Of a stretch of 64,000 bases of DNA, positions 21,631 to 32,610 are shown piece after piece. The DNA is from Elephas maximus indicus. Lineage: Eukaryota; Chordata; Mammalia; Proboscidea; Elephantidae. The notes under the pieces were generated by a model. The model searched no databases. It had not been told where the DNA came from and worked only from the letters and a program-made list of their open reading frames with translations. A program made the translations under genes and the position numbers. Position 1 is the first letter of the stretch; each line of letters begins with the position of its first letter. Where the stretch lies: assembly GCF_024166365.1 (NCBI RefSeq), contig NC_064827.1, positions 10,271,001 to 10,335,000 of the forward strand, read 5' to 3'.

Positions 21631-22552
21631 GGTATAATTTCTACAGCAAAACCTTCAAAAGCCGGAACCTGTGTAAGGGGAGCCCTGTTAGAGAGGGAAA
21701 ACTCAAATAAATTCCCCTAATCGCAGTAGAAAAGTGGTAAGAACACACCTTGTCAAAGGCGGAAAACTTGTGAGACCCAGAGAAAAAAGGCAGTCCTGAC
21801 ACGTTCTGGCTCTCAAAGGTTTCATCTTATTTTCATCCTTCCATCCCCTACTTTGTAGCGGAAAACTAGATTTCAGACTGTAGAAAGCTAGATTTCCTGA
21901 TCTTCTCAGAGACACCTTGAGAACTGGCGAGCCGACTGAAGAGGACTCCGCCAAACGCCTGGATGCCGGCGACTTTTCTGCACTTGTTCAGATGTTAGGA
22001 GGTGAATGTGAAATCCATCTCGGTGTGGTTCTAACAGCTCTCATTTCCCCCTCCAGTCCCTGAGTGTGTGTGTAAAGACTTCCAGGGCTGCAGGAAGTGG
22101 AGGATGGGCTCTAGTTCCCACCTGGCCTCCCTGTAACAAAGCGCACAACTGCACAACTATCCCTGTGCCAGTGGAGCAGGCCCTCGACGTTCGGATAACC
22201 ACCTCCATGCCGAGCGCTTGTTATTTCTCAAGATCCCACTTAGCCGTCCCCTGCTTCCCCATATGGGCTGGCACCCGTCTTGCGCAGCTGTGGCTGAAAG
22301 GTTTAGTCTTCACCACCATGGCTGCTTAGTTTTGGGCTTCCTTTGCAGTTTTTTTTTTTTTTTTTTTTTTTTAACCAAGAAGACGAGAAACAGACATCTT
22401 TTTGTCTACGCCTTTGCACAGCACGTTGCTGGAGATGGCGGTGGCCGTAGGGTCCTATAGAACACGTTCACTCTGAGAACCATGGAGGACATTTCTGTTT
22501 GTGGCTCTCTTTGCTCTCTGTGGTTCAGTCTGGGAATTAGAGGGGTATGTCT
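21631..22552. other. Unique intron 1 sequence
   Basis: No gene or repeat recognised apart from a poly-T run at 22350-22371. Confidence 0.4.
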
Positions 22553-22660
22553 GGAAACCCTGGTAGTGTGGTGGTTAAGAGTTCGGCTGCTAACCAGAAG
22601 GTTGGCAGTTGGAATCCACCAGGCGCTCCTTGGAAACCCTATATGGCAACAGGTTTGGAG
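22553..22660 (+). repeat. AfroSINE, type A, 3' deleted
   Basis: GAAACCCTGGTAGTGTGGTG to CTTGGAAACCCTATATGG, joined straight to CAACAGGTTTGG. Confidence 0.85.
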
Positions 22661-22849
22661 TTTTTTTTTGGTCATGGTAAGAGGAGGATATTGAGGGATG
22701 CCATGCTTACTTTTTGTTTTCTCTCTTTTGGATTCCTCCCTCCTTTTTATAAAATGACTTATTTAAGAGCTAAAAGGGAGTCATAAAGTAGACATCTTAT
22801 TTAAGAGAGTTCGCACATAAAAAAAAAAATCCTGCTTTCACTGATGTTG

Positions 22850-23053
22850 TATTGTTGTGGTTTTAGGTGTTATGGTGTTGATTTCAACTCATAGAGACCC
22901 CGTGCAACAGAGTAGAACTGCCCCATAGGGTTTCCTTGGCTGTAATCTTTACAGGAGCAGATCACCAGGTCTTTCTCCCACAGAGTCATGGGGTGGTTCG
23001 AACCAGCAACCTTTGGTTTAGCAGCTGAGCACTTAACTGTTGTGCCGCTAAGA
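22850..23053 (-). repeat. AfroSINE, type A, long form
   Basis: TAGGTGTTATGGTGTTGATT to GTTGTGCCGCTAAGACT. Unusually diverged head. Confidence 0.85.
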
Positions 23054-23401
23054 CTGTTTACCTGCTTTCATTAGTGTGATATTACTGGCGGAAAACTCAA
23101 CTGGGTGTCAAAATTCTGAATCTACTCTGAGATTCTAGGCTGAGGGTTTAAATTATACATCTTTGCTCTCTTGGCCTTTAATTTGAGCTGGTTGAAACTG
23201 AAGTCATCCTCTACCTAATTTAGAAGTGTAGCCATTAGCATTCTGACAGAAGAGGAGCCATCGGAAATAGTCATTAAAGCAAATAAAAACTTGGTTGTAT
23301 ATGGCACCTTATGTAAAGGAATGAAAGTGCTGGGAGAAAGCTTTATGTAAGAAAATTTCCTCTTTATCAAGACACGTGCCTATGGCACATGGAAGGATAG
23401 A
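23054..23401. other. Unique intron 1 sequence
   Basis: No gene or repeat recognised. Confidence 0.4.
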
Positions 23402-23613
23402 TGCATTCCCTTGTCGTTGCTGGGTGTCGTCTAGTTGATCTCGACTCATGGCAACCCATGCGACAGAGTAGAACTGCCCCATAGGGTTTTCTAGGCTATA
23501 ATCTTATGGGAACAGATCGCCAGGTCTTTCTTTCTCAGAGCAGCTGGGGGGGTTCCAACTGCTGACCTTTTGGTTAGCAGCCAAGCATGTAACCATTGCA
23601 CAACCAGGGCTCC
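23402..23613 (-). repeat. AfroSINE, type A, long form
   Basis: TGCTGGGTGTCGTCTAGTTG to TGCACAACCAGGGCTCC. Confidence 0.88.
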
Positions 23614-23967
23614 TTACAAATTCTTTTAGTGCCTGCCATGTCCATTAATGGTTGGAGAAAATAATTATACAATCTCAGTGAGGTTTAGAGTTCATGGAAG
23701 CCATTGTTATCAAGTTAGAAGGATAGACACAGAGACCACGGGGAATCACATCATGGGAAATGATGGTCATTGCACACTGCTCCCCGTATCACTCCCCTTC
23801 CCCATCCACGTGCAAGTCAGGCCTGGGCAGGAACAGCGTCATGTGTCCCTGTGTCTGTATGTCTCACATGTGTGTCTGCAGGGGTCTGTGTCATGGTGTT
23901 TATGTGTCTACCTGTGGGTCTTGGGATCTGTATCTGTTCATCTCCACATTCTGTTCCTATGTGTGGG
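23614..23967. other. Unique intron 1 sequence
   Basis: No gene or transposon recognised; TGTGTC-rich words recur at 23840-23935. Confidence 0.4.
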
Positions 23968-24180
23968 TAGTTCCTGGGTGGTACAAACATTTAGGTGCTC
24001 AGAGACTAACTGAAAGGTTGCAGGTTTGAATCCACAGAGGTTCTTTGGAAGAAAGGCCTGGCGATCTGCTTCTGAAAAATCAGCCACTGAAAACCCTGTG
24101 GAGCAGTTCTACTCTGACACACATGGGTCGTGATGAGTGGCTATAAGTCGGAGTCGACTTGAAGGCAACTGTTTGTCTTT
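23968..24180 (+). repeat. AfroSINE, type B
   Basis: TTCCTGGGTGGTACAAACAT head; GAAGAAAGGCCTGGCGATCT middle; tail TCGGAGTCGACTTGAAGGC. Confidence 0.9.
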
Positions 24181-24545
24181 TTAGAAGCGACAATGGACTA
24201 GGGTCTCCCTTGCCCGACTTTCTAAGTGGAAACTTAAGGAAAAGCTCCTCAGTTGCCAGTGAAGCCCACCTCGCTTCATGCATCTTCCTCAGGGCTGGCT
24301 GGGGTTCCCCGTCCAGCCAAGTGTGGGCGTAGGATCTCTGCAGCACCCTCTTTGGGACGGTTGGTGAGGATGCAGCAGAAGGCCCTGGCTGGGACTTATC
24401 AGGCTTCCGTCTGTGTTTCACCTAGAAATAAAATCAGATGTTACAGCTCCGTTGCTGTGAGCAAAACCCAAGGCAGGTATGCAGGTAGACCACCTTTTCC
24501 TTGTGATGTAGTAGTCGGCTACATTGACCAGAAAACAGAAACAAA
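24181..24545. other. Unique intron 1 sequence
   Basis: No gene or repeat recognised. Confidence 0.4.
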
Positions 24546-24765
24546 CAAGCCTCCAAACCAGTGCCACCGAGTCAGTTCCAACTCCTGGCATCCCTGTGTG
24601 TTGCAGAGTAGAACTGCTCCACAGGGTTTTCAAGGTTTTCAAGGCTGTGAACTTTTGGGTGCTGATCTCCAGACCTGCCTTCTGAGGCGCTGCTGGGAGG
24701 GTTTGAACTGACAACCTTTCCGTTAGCAGCCGAGCGGTTAACTGTTTGTGCCACCTTCACACTAG
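24546..24765 (-). repeat. AfroSINE, type A, long form
   Basis: AAGCCTCCAAACCAGTGCCA to TTTGTGCCACCTTCAC. A duplicated CAAGGTTTTCAAGG sits at 24630-24643. Confidence 0.85.
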
Positions 24766-24906
24766 TTAGCACCCTATATGAAAACTGGCCACCTGGCCAC
24801 ACCTTGAAGCAGGGGTGGGCAGGAGAATGGAAGCCCTGGTTGAGCAGCAACACCTCTGTGCTATGGAAGGGCAATCATGGACTTTTGTGGACTGTTTTCC
24901 AAGTCT

Positions 24907-25062
24907 TGGAGCCCTGGTGGCACCGTGGTTTAGAGCTGGCTACTAACCAAAAGGTTGGCAGTTCAAATCCACCAGCTGCTCCTTGGAAACCCGATAGGGT
25001 AGTTCTACCGTGTCCTAGGGGGCTAGTGTGAGTTGGAATTGACTTGATGGCAACCTTTTTTT
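24907..25062 (+). repeat. AfroSINE, type A, short form
   Basis: TGGAGCCCTGGTGGCACCGT to GACTTGATGGCAACC plus a T tract. Confidence 0.9.
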
Positions 25063-25589
25063 TTTTTAACCAAGTCTACCACAGCTACGCAGCCTCCATG
25101 ATTGTCCTTTCCAACGGCTGGAGAATACTCCGTAAGCTGATACAGGACAGTTTACTCAACAAGCTCTTCACGATCAGATATTTATTCAGATCTTCAAGAC
25201 GACTGCGCTTTTAATGAACCCGACTGTCGGGAGTACTTACATCCACGTAACTTTCCCTTCTTAAAGATGATTCTTTGAAGAATAATTCTGAAAAATGGCA
25301 GAGACGGAATTATGAACAAAAGTTATAAGTATTTTTTCAGGTCCTTGAAGCCACGGGCTTCCTCCTCGATCGCAGTGCTCACAGTGCCTTCCACAGTGCC
25401 TGCTTCTTGGTAGGTACCCAATTTGTTGAGTTGAACGATGAAATAGATTTCGACAGGAGCATGTGGGACATAACTTATCAGGGCTCTGGATAGTAATATG
25501 AGTGTAATTATTTTCCTGCATCTTCCCTGTCTTACCAAATGGCATTGCCATCTGTCCAGTTACTAGAGGTACAAGTTGGGAGTTACTCT
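25063..25589. other. Unique intron 1 sequence
   Basis: No gene or repeat recognised. Confidence 0.4.
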
Positions 25590-25601
25590 TGACTCCTTCC
25601 T

Positions 25602-26047
25602 TTCTTTTTTTTTTTAAATTGTACTTTAGATGAAGGTTTATGGAGGAAACTGGTTTCTCGTTAAACTATTAGTACACATATTGTTTTGTGACATTGGTGG
25701 CCAACCCCACAACATATCAACACTCTCCCCTTCTCAACCTTGGGTTTCCCATTACCAGCTTTCCTGTCTCCTCCAACTTTCTCGTCCTTGCCCCTGGGCT
25801 GGTGTGCCCATTTAGTCTTGTTTTGTTTTATGGGCCTTTCTAATCTTTGGCTGAAGGGTGAACCTCAGGAGTGACTTCATTACTGAGCTAAAAGGGTGTC
25901 TGGGGCCCATACTCTTGGGGTTTCTCCAGTCTCTGTCAAACCAGTAAATCTGGTCTTCTTTTTTTTTTTCTTTTTGTGAGTTAGAATTTTGTTCTACTTT
26001 TTCTCCAGCTCTGACCGGGATGCTCTATTGTGATCCCTGTCAGAGCG
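25602..26047 (-). repeat. L1 3' UTR fragment
   Basis: Starts at poly-T (reverse of the poly-A tail), then AATTGTACTTTAGATGAAGG, and ends GATCCCTGTCAGAGCG. Probable TSD TGACTCCTT at 25590 and 26048. Confidence 0.82.
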
Positions 26048-26084
26048 TGACTCCTTTTTCCCCTGCTCCTGTTTTAGTTATTTA

Positions 26085-26170
26085 TTGCTGCGTGAGAAAC
26101 CCGGTGGCTGAAAACAGCCACGAGTATTATGTTCCCTCACAGTTTCTGTGGGACAGAACTTGGGGTCTTC
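26085..26170. repeat. Ancient DNA-transposon-like fragment
   Basis: TTATTTATTGCTGCGTGAGA ... CCTCACAGTTTCTGTGGGAC resembles a common old mammalian MER element whose exact name I cannot give. Confidence 0.4.
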
Positions 26171-26189
26171 TGACCAGAGCTTCGAGCCT

Positions 26190-26366
26190 GTTCATTCTGG
26201 TTCGACTCCCTGCTGAGAATATGCAGTTCCACCCCAGATATAGTGAATCAGAGTCTACATTTTAACAAGATCACCTGGGGGATCTTGTTAAAGTGTGATT
26301 TAGATTCAGTATATCTGGGGGGGGTGGAACTGCAAATTCTCAGCAGGGGAATGAACCAGAATGAAC
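26190..26366. repeat. Long inverted repeat, about 83-bp arms, 8-nt loop
   Basis: Left arm 26190-26272 (GTTCATTCTGGTTC ... TTTTAACAAGATC) and right arm 26281-26366 (GATCTTGTTAAAG ... CCAGAATGAAC) are reverse complements at about 85% by eye, with a 4-base C-run length difference. The loop is ACCTGGGG. The arms look like part of an old hAT-type MER element present twice in opposite directions. Confidence 0.85.
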
Positions 26367-26489
26367 CGGTTCCAAGCCCTGGTTCTAACTTGGTCTTGGG
26401 TGGGCCTGGAGGGTTTGCATTTCTACCAGGCTCAGGTGATGCCCATGCTGTGGGCTTTTTGAGTAGCAAACAGGCTTGACCACTTGTTT

Positions 26490-26656
26490 TTAAATTTGGC
26501 TGACATTGTAATCACTTATGGAATGTCTAAAACCAGCGAATGCCTAGATTCTCCTCCTGAGATTCGGATTTAAATTGGTCTGGGATGCTAAGTATTGGAA
26601 ATTTAAAAAGCTTCCTAAGTGATTCCAATTTGTACCAACATTCGAGAACCACTGGA
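26490..26656. repeat. MER20-like hAT-Charlie element
   Basis: ATTGTAATCACTTATGG, the central GAGATTCGGATTTAAATTGG and ATTCGAGAACCACTGG follow the near-palindromic MER20 order. Strongly diverged. Confidence 0.55.
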
Positions 26657-26732
26657 CCGGATGGTATTGGGCTCTATTTTAAAACAAAACCCACTAGGTA
26701 GCGCTCTGCAGGGCTCTGGTGCCACATTCTTC

Positions 26733-26870
26733 TTTTTTTTAATTGTGCTTTACGTGAAAGTTTACAGAGTAAGTTAGCTTCTCGTTCAACAATTCATAGA
26801 CAAATTGTTTTATGACATTGGTTGCAATCCCTGCCTTTTGTCAGCCCTCTCCCCTTCCCCACCCCGTGCC
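26733..26870 (-). repeat. L1 3' end, short
   Basis: TTTTTTTTAATTGTGCTTTACGTGAAAG to CCCTGCCTTTTGTCAGCCC. Only about 130 bp of L1 3' UTR. Confidence 0.7.
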
Positions 26871-27370
26871 TTGTAGCTATAGAAAGAGGGGCCACACTCA
26901 TGGATAACCTCCAGATCTCTGCTTAGTGGGACTGGATCTTTTCTCCAGGGTCCTAGCACACACTGTGACGGCAGAAAGAGAATTCCTACCTTCAGGAGAG
27001 TTGTCATTTCAAGGGCAGTTGCAATGGTCTCATAGACGTCTGTCCACTCACGGCGAGGATGGTCCCTGGCTGTGCATGCTTGTGCAGACGGAGAGTAGGG
27101 GGTGAAGCAGAGACACTCTCCCTTAGTTTTTTCTCATAATTTCTGGCCAGTTCTCATGCATAGCGTTTGGGTTGGTACCAAACTCAGAACCCCTTGCGGG
27201 GTTCAGGTTAACCCCTTGGTCATCAAAAGCAGACATTTCAAACTACTGAAAAGCAACAAGGCAGATCCAATTGACAGGTTAATAATTGACTGCTAGACGT
27301 GGCTACCGAAAATGATCTTGGAAGCATGCAGGAGAGACAACTCCAGACAAATCCCTTTGACCTCCTTGAA
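26871..27370. other. Unique intron 1 sequence
   Basis: No gene or repeat recognised. Confidence 0.4.
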
Positions 27371-27446
27371 AACAAACAAACAAACAAACAAACAAACAAA
27401 CAAACAAACAAACAAACAAACAAACAAACAAACAAACAAACAAACA
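27371..27446 (+). repeat. (AAAC)n microsatellite, about 19 pure units
   Basis: An uninterrupted AAAC run of about 76 bp. Its high purity suggests it is young or mutable. Directly followed within 20 bp by a type B SINE head, so it may be an extended A-rich retrotransposon tail. Confidence 0.95.
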
Positions 27447-27463
27447 CTCAGAGACCCTCTCCT

Positions 27464-27655
27464 GGAGTCCCCCGGGTGGTGCAAAGGCTTAATGCATTCA
27501 CCTGCTAAGTGAAGGCCACCCAGGGGTGCCTCGGAAGAAAGGCCTGGTGATTTACATCTGAAAAATCAGCCGCTGAAAACCCTATGTATGGAGCACAGTT
27601 CTACCGAGACATGAACAGTCACTGTGAATGGGAATTGACTCAGTGGGCACTGGTT
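27464..27655 (+). repeat. AfroSINE, type B
   Basis: GAGTCCCCCGGGTGGTGCAA head; GGAAGAAAGGCCTGGTGATT middle; tail GGAATTGACTCAGTGGGCAC. Confidence 0.88.
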
Positions 27656-27664
27656 TATGCTGAA

Positions 27665-27852
27665 AAAAACCCAAACAAACAAACCCCAAAACCCAAACCT
27701 GCGTGTATTACTAGTGGATCTGTGCTCTAGGGTTTCCTTGGCTGTAATTTTTATGGAAGCAGATTGCTGGGTCTTTCTTCCGTGGAGCCACTGGCTGGGT
27801 TCCAACTGCCAACCTTTAGGTTAGCAGCTGATCGTAAACCAGTTCCACCGTT
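27665..27852 (-). repeat. AfroSINE, type A
   Basis: AAACCCAAACAAACAAACCC tail end to GTTCCACCGTTCAGCCGTCC. Ends about 130 bp before exon 2, antisense to PGM5. Confidence 0.8.
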
Positions 27853-27981
27853 CAGCCGTCCAATTCCTTTGCCAAGTGATGTACTCTGTTTTAACAGTGC
27901 CCGGGGCACTTTCCTGTTGAAATACCTTTAATCCTTTGTACCTGGGCTGAGTTTTGTTTTGTTTTTCCCTGGCTGGTCTAG

Positions 27982-28206
<225 letters not shown>

Positions 28207-28218
28207 TAAACCTCAAGG

Positions 28219-28592
28219 TACCTGGGTGGCGCAAACAGTTTGTGCTCGAGCCCTGGTAGCACAGTGGTTAAGAGCCATGACTTCTAACCAGAAGGCTGGC
28301 AGCTGGAATCCACCAGCTGCTCCTTGGAAACCCTATGGGCCAGTTCTATTCTGTTCTATAGGGTCGTTATGAGTTGGAACTGACTTGATGGCACCTAAAA
28401 ACAACAGCAACACCACTAACCCAAAGTGTGGAAGCTTGAACCCACCCAGGTGCACCATGGAAGAAAGACCTGGTGACCTGCCCCTCTAAAGATTACAGCC
28501 AAGAAAACCCCATGGAGCAGCTCTACTCTGTCCTACTCTGCAGCACGTAGGGTTGCCATGAGTTTGGAACAGACTCAGCAGCAATGGGTAAA
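28219..28592 (+). repeat. AfroSINE (B-like head) split by a type A SINE
   Basis: 5' part CCTGGGTGGCGCAAACAGTT (28221-28247) continues at about 28411 (CACTAACCCAAAGTGTGG) and ends GGAACAGACTCAGCAGCAAT. It begins 75 bp after the exon 2 donor. Confidence 0.82.
28248..28410 (+). repeat. AfroSINE, type A, inserted in a SINE
   Basis: GAGCCCTGGTAGCACAGTGG to GGCACCTAAAAACAACAGC, the last words being the RTE-type end. Confidence 0.88.
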
Positions 28593-28759
28593 ATAACCCT
28601 CTGATAGTAAACAAAGGAGCCGAGAGGAAATGATGGTCCGGAAGAATCCAGTGAGCTGGCCAAGGTGATATGATAGGGAAATGGCATAATGGGAGCTCGA
28701 ATCCTTTTGGTCTCTTGGTCCTCTGCACTTCCAGCACAGTGAACCATTGAGTGGTTGAT

Positions 28760-28866
28760 ACTTCAGCAGTTTGAGGCCACTAGGCGCTCCTTGGAAACTC
28801 TAGGGGCAGTTCTACTCTGTCCTATAAGGTCACTATGAGTTGGAATCGACTTGACAGCAACAGGTT
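28760..28866 (+). repeat. AfroSINE, type A, head lost
   Basis: CAGCAGTTTGAGGCCACTAG to GACTTGACAGCAACAGG. Confidence 0.8.
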
Positions 28867-28877
28867 ATCTGCTATAA

Positions 28878-29028
28878 AGGAGCCCTGGTGGCACAATGTT
28901 TAGGAGCTTGGCTACTAACCAAAAGGTCGGTAGTTCGAATCCACCAGGTGCTCCTTGGAAACCCTACGGGGCAGTTCTACTCTATCCTATGGAGCCGCTA
29001 TGAGTTGGAATCGACTCAACGGCAACAG
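28878..29028 (+). repeat. AfroSINE, type A, short form
   Basis: GGAGCCCTGGTGGCACAATG to GACTCAACGGCAACAGG. Near consensus. Confidence 0.9.
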
Positions 29029-29084
29029 GTATGGCAATGGATATCTGTTATAAAAGGACTCTGGGTTTTAAAGTTGGCACATTC

Positions 29085-29225
29085 CCTCAGGGTCGTTGAG
29101 ACCATCTTTCTCACTTTCTAGATGATCAAACCGAAGCCCCGAGTGGCTGAGTTACCTGTTCAAGGTCACACAGCTGGTCAGGGTCAGAGAAATATTTTTA
29201 GCCTAAGTCCTGGGTTCTCTCTTTC
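29085..29225 (-). repeat. MIR-like SINE
   Basis: CAAGGTCACACAGCTGGTCAG is the MIR core in antisense, followed by CCTAAGTCCTGGGTTCTC. Confidence 0.65.
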
Positions 29226-29617
29226 CTGTAGTGTTGACTTTGTTTTACTGAAATCTATGGACATTCAAATTTTCCTGATTGTCCCCAACATGTAATTTAC
29301 AGCTGTTTTGTCCAAGCCAGGGTTCCTCACAGAACTGTGTGTTGCATTTGGTTAGGTTTTTTAATCTAGGACACTAAGTCTGTTGTGTGTGGGTGGGACC
29401 TGAATTTAACAACAGTTACCATTGGAGAAAAGGATCTAGCCTCCTGGAAGTGGTTTTACTTTTGGAAATCACTGTGCTTTGGCATTAAAACTCAGCTAGA
29501 GTTTTAAAACTGTGGACACAGCCAAAGATTTGTGTGGTTTGGTGGTTGGCGGGGGCAGGAGTATATTCGAGTGTTCCCTAATCTGACAAAAATGCCAAAT
29601 AAAAAGCAAAAACTAAG
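29226..29617. other. Unique intron 2 sequence
   Basis: No gene or repeat recognised. Confidence 0.4.
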
Positions 29618-29893
29618 TACAGCCAGGATGCTTCTATGAAGCAAGGATGGTGAGACTTCATTTCACATACTTTGGACATGTTGTCAGGAAGGACCAGTCC
29701 CTGGAGAAGGACGTCATGCTTGGTAGAGAGTCAGTGAATAAAAGGAAGACCCTCAGTGAGATGGATTGACCCAGTGGCTGCAACAATGGGCTCAAGCATA
29801 ACGATTGTGAAGATGGCACAGTGTTTCATTCTGTTGTATATGGGGTCGCTATGAGTTGGAACTGATTTGACAGCACCTAACAAGAACAAGCAA
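29618..29893 (+). repeat. RTE LINE 3' end
   Basis: GTACAGCCAGGATGCTTCTA to GACAGCACCTAACAAGAACA. Only the C-terminal coding remnant and tail are left. Confidence 0.85.
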
Positions 29894-30077
29894 GACACTA
29901 CTTACTTTTTAAGTTTTGCAAAGGGTAAAAGATGGGAAGTAGTGAAGGAGAAGGGCTATGTTTCTTTCTTTGGGGTCTTCACTTTTCTTATAAGACAAGA
30001 AAATTATGGGTACTATCTACTAAGCCTTCCACTCGCGCCTTCTGGAATGGAGCTATCGTTTCTTTTTCTGTGTTAGG

Positions 30078-30398
30078 AGCGTGCAATGGTGCTGTGCTCC
30101 AGTAGAAACATACTGTGAGTCACACATCTAATTCAGAATTTTCCTGTAGCCACATTAAAGAGAAGTAAACAGAAGCAGGTAAAATTAATACTATATTTTA
30201 TTTAACCTGATTGGCTTGGCTGCTAGCCAAAAGGTCAGTAGTTCAAATTCACCAGCCTCTTCTTGGAAACACTATGGGGCAGCTCTACCCAGTCCTATAG
30301 GGCTGCTATGAATTGGAATCAACTTGACAGCAATAGGTTTGGGTTTTTTTGGAATCTGTCTAAAATATTATGATTTCAGTATGTTATCAGTGTACCAA
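30078..30398 (+). repeat. MER5A-like element split by a SINE
   Basis: CTCCAGTAGAAACATACTGT, GTAGCCACATTAAAGAGAAG and ATACTATATTTTATTTAACC (to 30211) continue at about 30353 (AATCTGTCTAAAATATTATG ATTTCAG). A type A SINE lies between, and another follows at 30399. Confidence 0.65.
30212..30352 (+). repeat. AfroSINE, type A, head lost
   Basis: TTGGCTTGGCTGCTAGCCAA to CAACTTGACAGCAATAGG plus a T-rich end. Sits inside the MER5A-like element. Confidence 0.85.
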
Positions 30399-30600
30399 AC
30401 CAAAAAACCAAACCCACTGATGTTGAGTTGATTCCGACTCATAGCGACCCTATAGGACAGAGTAGAACTGCCCCATAGGGAATTTTAGGCTGTAATCTTT
30501 ATGGGAGCAGATCACCAGGTCTTTATCCTGCAGAGCCACTGGGTGGGTTCGAACCAGCCTTTTGGTTAGCAGTCAAGTGCTTTAACCATTGTGCCACCAG
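30399..30600 (-). repeat. AfroSINE, type A, long form
   Basis: AAACCAAACCCACTGATGTTG to TTGTGCCACCAG. Confidence 0.9.
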
Positions 30601-30774
30601 ATTCAAACACAATTCTATATCTATCATTTATATTTTAGATCTTTCACTCTACTTATTTGATTCCCAGCGTTGTAAAAGGTATCCAAGATGGCTTGCACTG
30701 AGATACACATATTAAAAAAAAAAAAACTAAAGGGGGACAACTGTTAGTTTCATGTTCAATTCATTTTAATCTCT

Positions 30775-30973
30775 TGTTGCTGTTGGGTGCCGCTATGAGT
30801 CAGTTCCGACCCATATGTGTTACAGAGTAGAACTGCCCCATAGGGTTTTCTTGACTGTAATCTTTATAGAAGCAGATTGCCAGGCCTTTCTTCTGTGGTG
30901 CCAATGGGTGGGTTTGAACTGCCAGCCTTCTGGTTAGCAGCTGAGTTCCTAACCATTGCACCATCATGGCTCC
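30775..30973 (-). repeat. AfroSINE, type A, long form
   Basis: TGTTGCTGTTGGGTGCCGCT to TGCACCATCATGGCTCC. Confidence 0.88.
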
Positions 30974-31586
30974 TTATTTAAAGTCTATGACGACTTCACT
31001 GTCAACTCGATCTTGTGAGAAGATCAAATGTTTTTTGTTAAGCCTCATCTCAAAAACTTGGGAGTGATCTGAGTGCATTTGAGTTGGAGAAAAGAACTAA
31101 GTTACCCTGGTACATTAACTAGGTGGCAGAGCTGGGAGAAGATATCAAAATTTGTTTTTCGGTAGGTCCATTTGGAAAGCTGCAGTTTACATTTGGAATT
31201 CCTCAGTTCTGTCAAATGCCTATCCTGTTTGAGTCTCACATCCTGAATAAAGCTGATTACATAACCAGGTCTCCCAGGCAGACGTGAAGCTATTTTTAGG
31301 GAAGAGGCAGCATTACTGAAACGTGGATTAAAAACAAAAAAACAGCAAACATGTGGGTTATTAGTCTACGTGGCACAGGTGATGCTGACCAAATTTCCTC
31401 CATAGTGGATAAATACAGCATAGGAAATATCGAGGCTGATGAGTCTGTGGACATTGTCCATTGTTTAGAGAACAAATAAATCTTTCTTCCTCTTGGTGGC
31501 TGAGGAGGTAACACTTCTCTGACTGAAATTCCCAAGACTTTAAAAAAAAAAATTATTTTTGGTGGTGTGTTATTTTCAAATTTTAG
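30974..31586. other. Unique intron 2 sequence before exon 3
   Basis: No gene or repeat recognised; ends in the polypyrimidine tract and acceptor of exon 3. Confidence 0.45.
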
Positions 31587-31733
31587 GTCCTGCGCCGGAT
31601 GTGGTCTCAGACAAAATCTATCAGATCAGCAAGACAATCGAGGAATATGCCATATGCCCTGACCTCCGAATTGACCTGTCCCGACTAGGACGCCAGGAAT
31701 TTGACCTGGAGAACAAATTCAAGCCGTTCAGAG
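31587..31733 (+). CDS. PGM5: PGM5 exon 3
   Basis: Acceptor TTTTCAAATTTTAG, donor GTAACA (not the strongest form of donor). The exon completes Gly142 and encodes [20 protein letters not shown] followed by [20 protein letters not shown] and ENKFKPFR, then leaves one base of Val191. As far as I recall this stretch is identical to human PGM5, so it is under strong constraint. In the fold it covers the end of domain 1 and the linker to domain 2. An antisense L1 3' fragment begins only 121 bp downstream of the donor. Confidence 0.96.
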
Positions 31734-31854
31734 GTAACAGAGTCCTTGCGTTCTGGAGACGATGTCAGAATAACTCTGAGGATGAGGGCGACTGGTTTCC
31801 TCAGGGGAGTGGGTTCCTGAAAATGATCGAATTGTCAGACTCAGGGGCGACTCT

Positions 31855-32497
31855 TTTTTTTTTTTTTTATTGTACTTTAGAAGAAGGTTTATGGAACAAA
31901 CTAATTTCTCGTTAAACAGTTAGTACACATACTGCTTTATGACATTGGTTAACAACCCCACAACGTGTCAACACTCTCCCTTCTTGACTTCCTGCCTTCT
32001 AGTCGTTGCCCCTAGGCTGGTGTGCCCCTTTAGTCTTGTTTTGTTTTATGGGCCTGTCTAATCTTTAGCTGAAGGGTAAACCTCAGGAGTGACTGCATTA
32101 CTGAGCTAAATGGGTATCGGGGACCATACTCTCAGGGTTTCTCAGACCAGTCTCTGTCAGACCAGTAAGTCTGGTCTTTTACTGTGAGTTAAAATTCTGT
32201 TCTACGTTTTTCTCTAGCTTTGTCTGGGACCCTCAATTGTGATCCCTGTCAGAGCAGTCAGTGGTGGTAGCTGGGCACCATCTAGTTGTCGTGGATGGAG
32301 TCTGGTGAAGGCTGTGTAGTTGTGGTCCATTAGTCCTTTGGACTAACCTTTCCCTTGTATCTTTAGTTTTCTTCATTATTCCTTGCTCCGGAAGGGGTGA
32401 GACCAGTGGAGTATCTTAGATGGCCACTCACAGGCTTTTAAGACCCCAGATGCTGCTTACCAAATTAAGCTAGATGTTCCCTGACACCATGGTCTGC
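31855..32497 (-). repeat. L1 3' end, antisense, near exon 3
   Basis: Poly-T, then ATTGTACTTTAGAAGAAGG, to CACCATGGTCTGC. The 13-bp TSD CAGGGGCGACTCT / CAGGGGCAACTCT (31842 and 32498) differs by one base, which implies some age. Confidence 0.88.
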
Positions 32498-32610
32498 CAG
32501 GGGCAACTCTTGATAAAGAGGCAAGATGAAAGTGGTAGAGAAAGAAAAAATAGCCAAGGTATTCACAACTGGAAACGTCAAAAAACTGAATTTCCAAATG
32601 CTACATTTTC

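Noticed and set aside
27371-27446. CRISPR-like regular array
   Set aside because: No spacers; a plain tetranucleotide repeat in a mammalian intron.
27238-27512. Cys-Leu-Phe-Val and Asn-Lys-Gln-Thr repeat peptides
   Set aside because: Translation of the (AAAC)n microsatellite.
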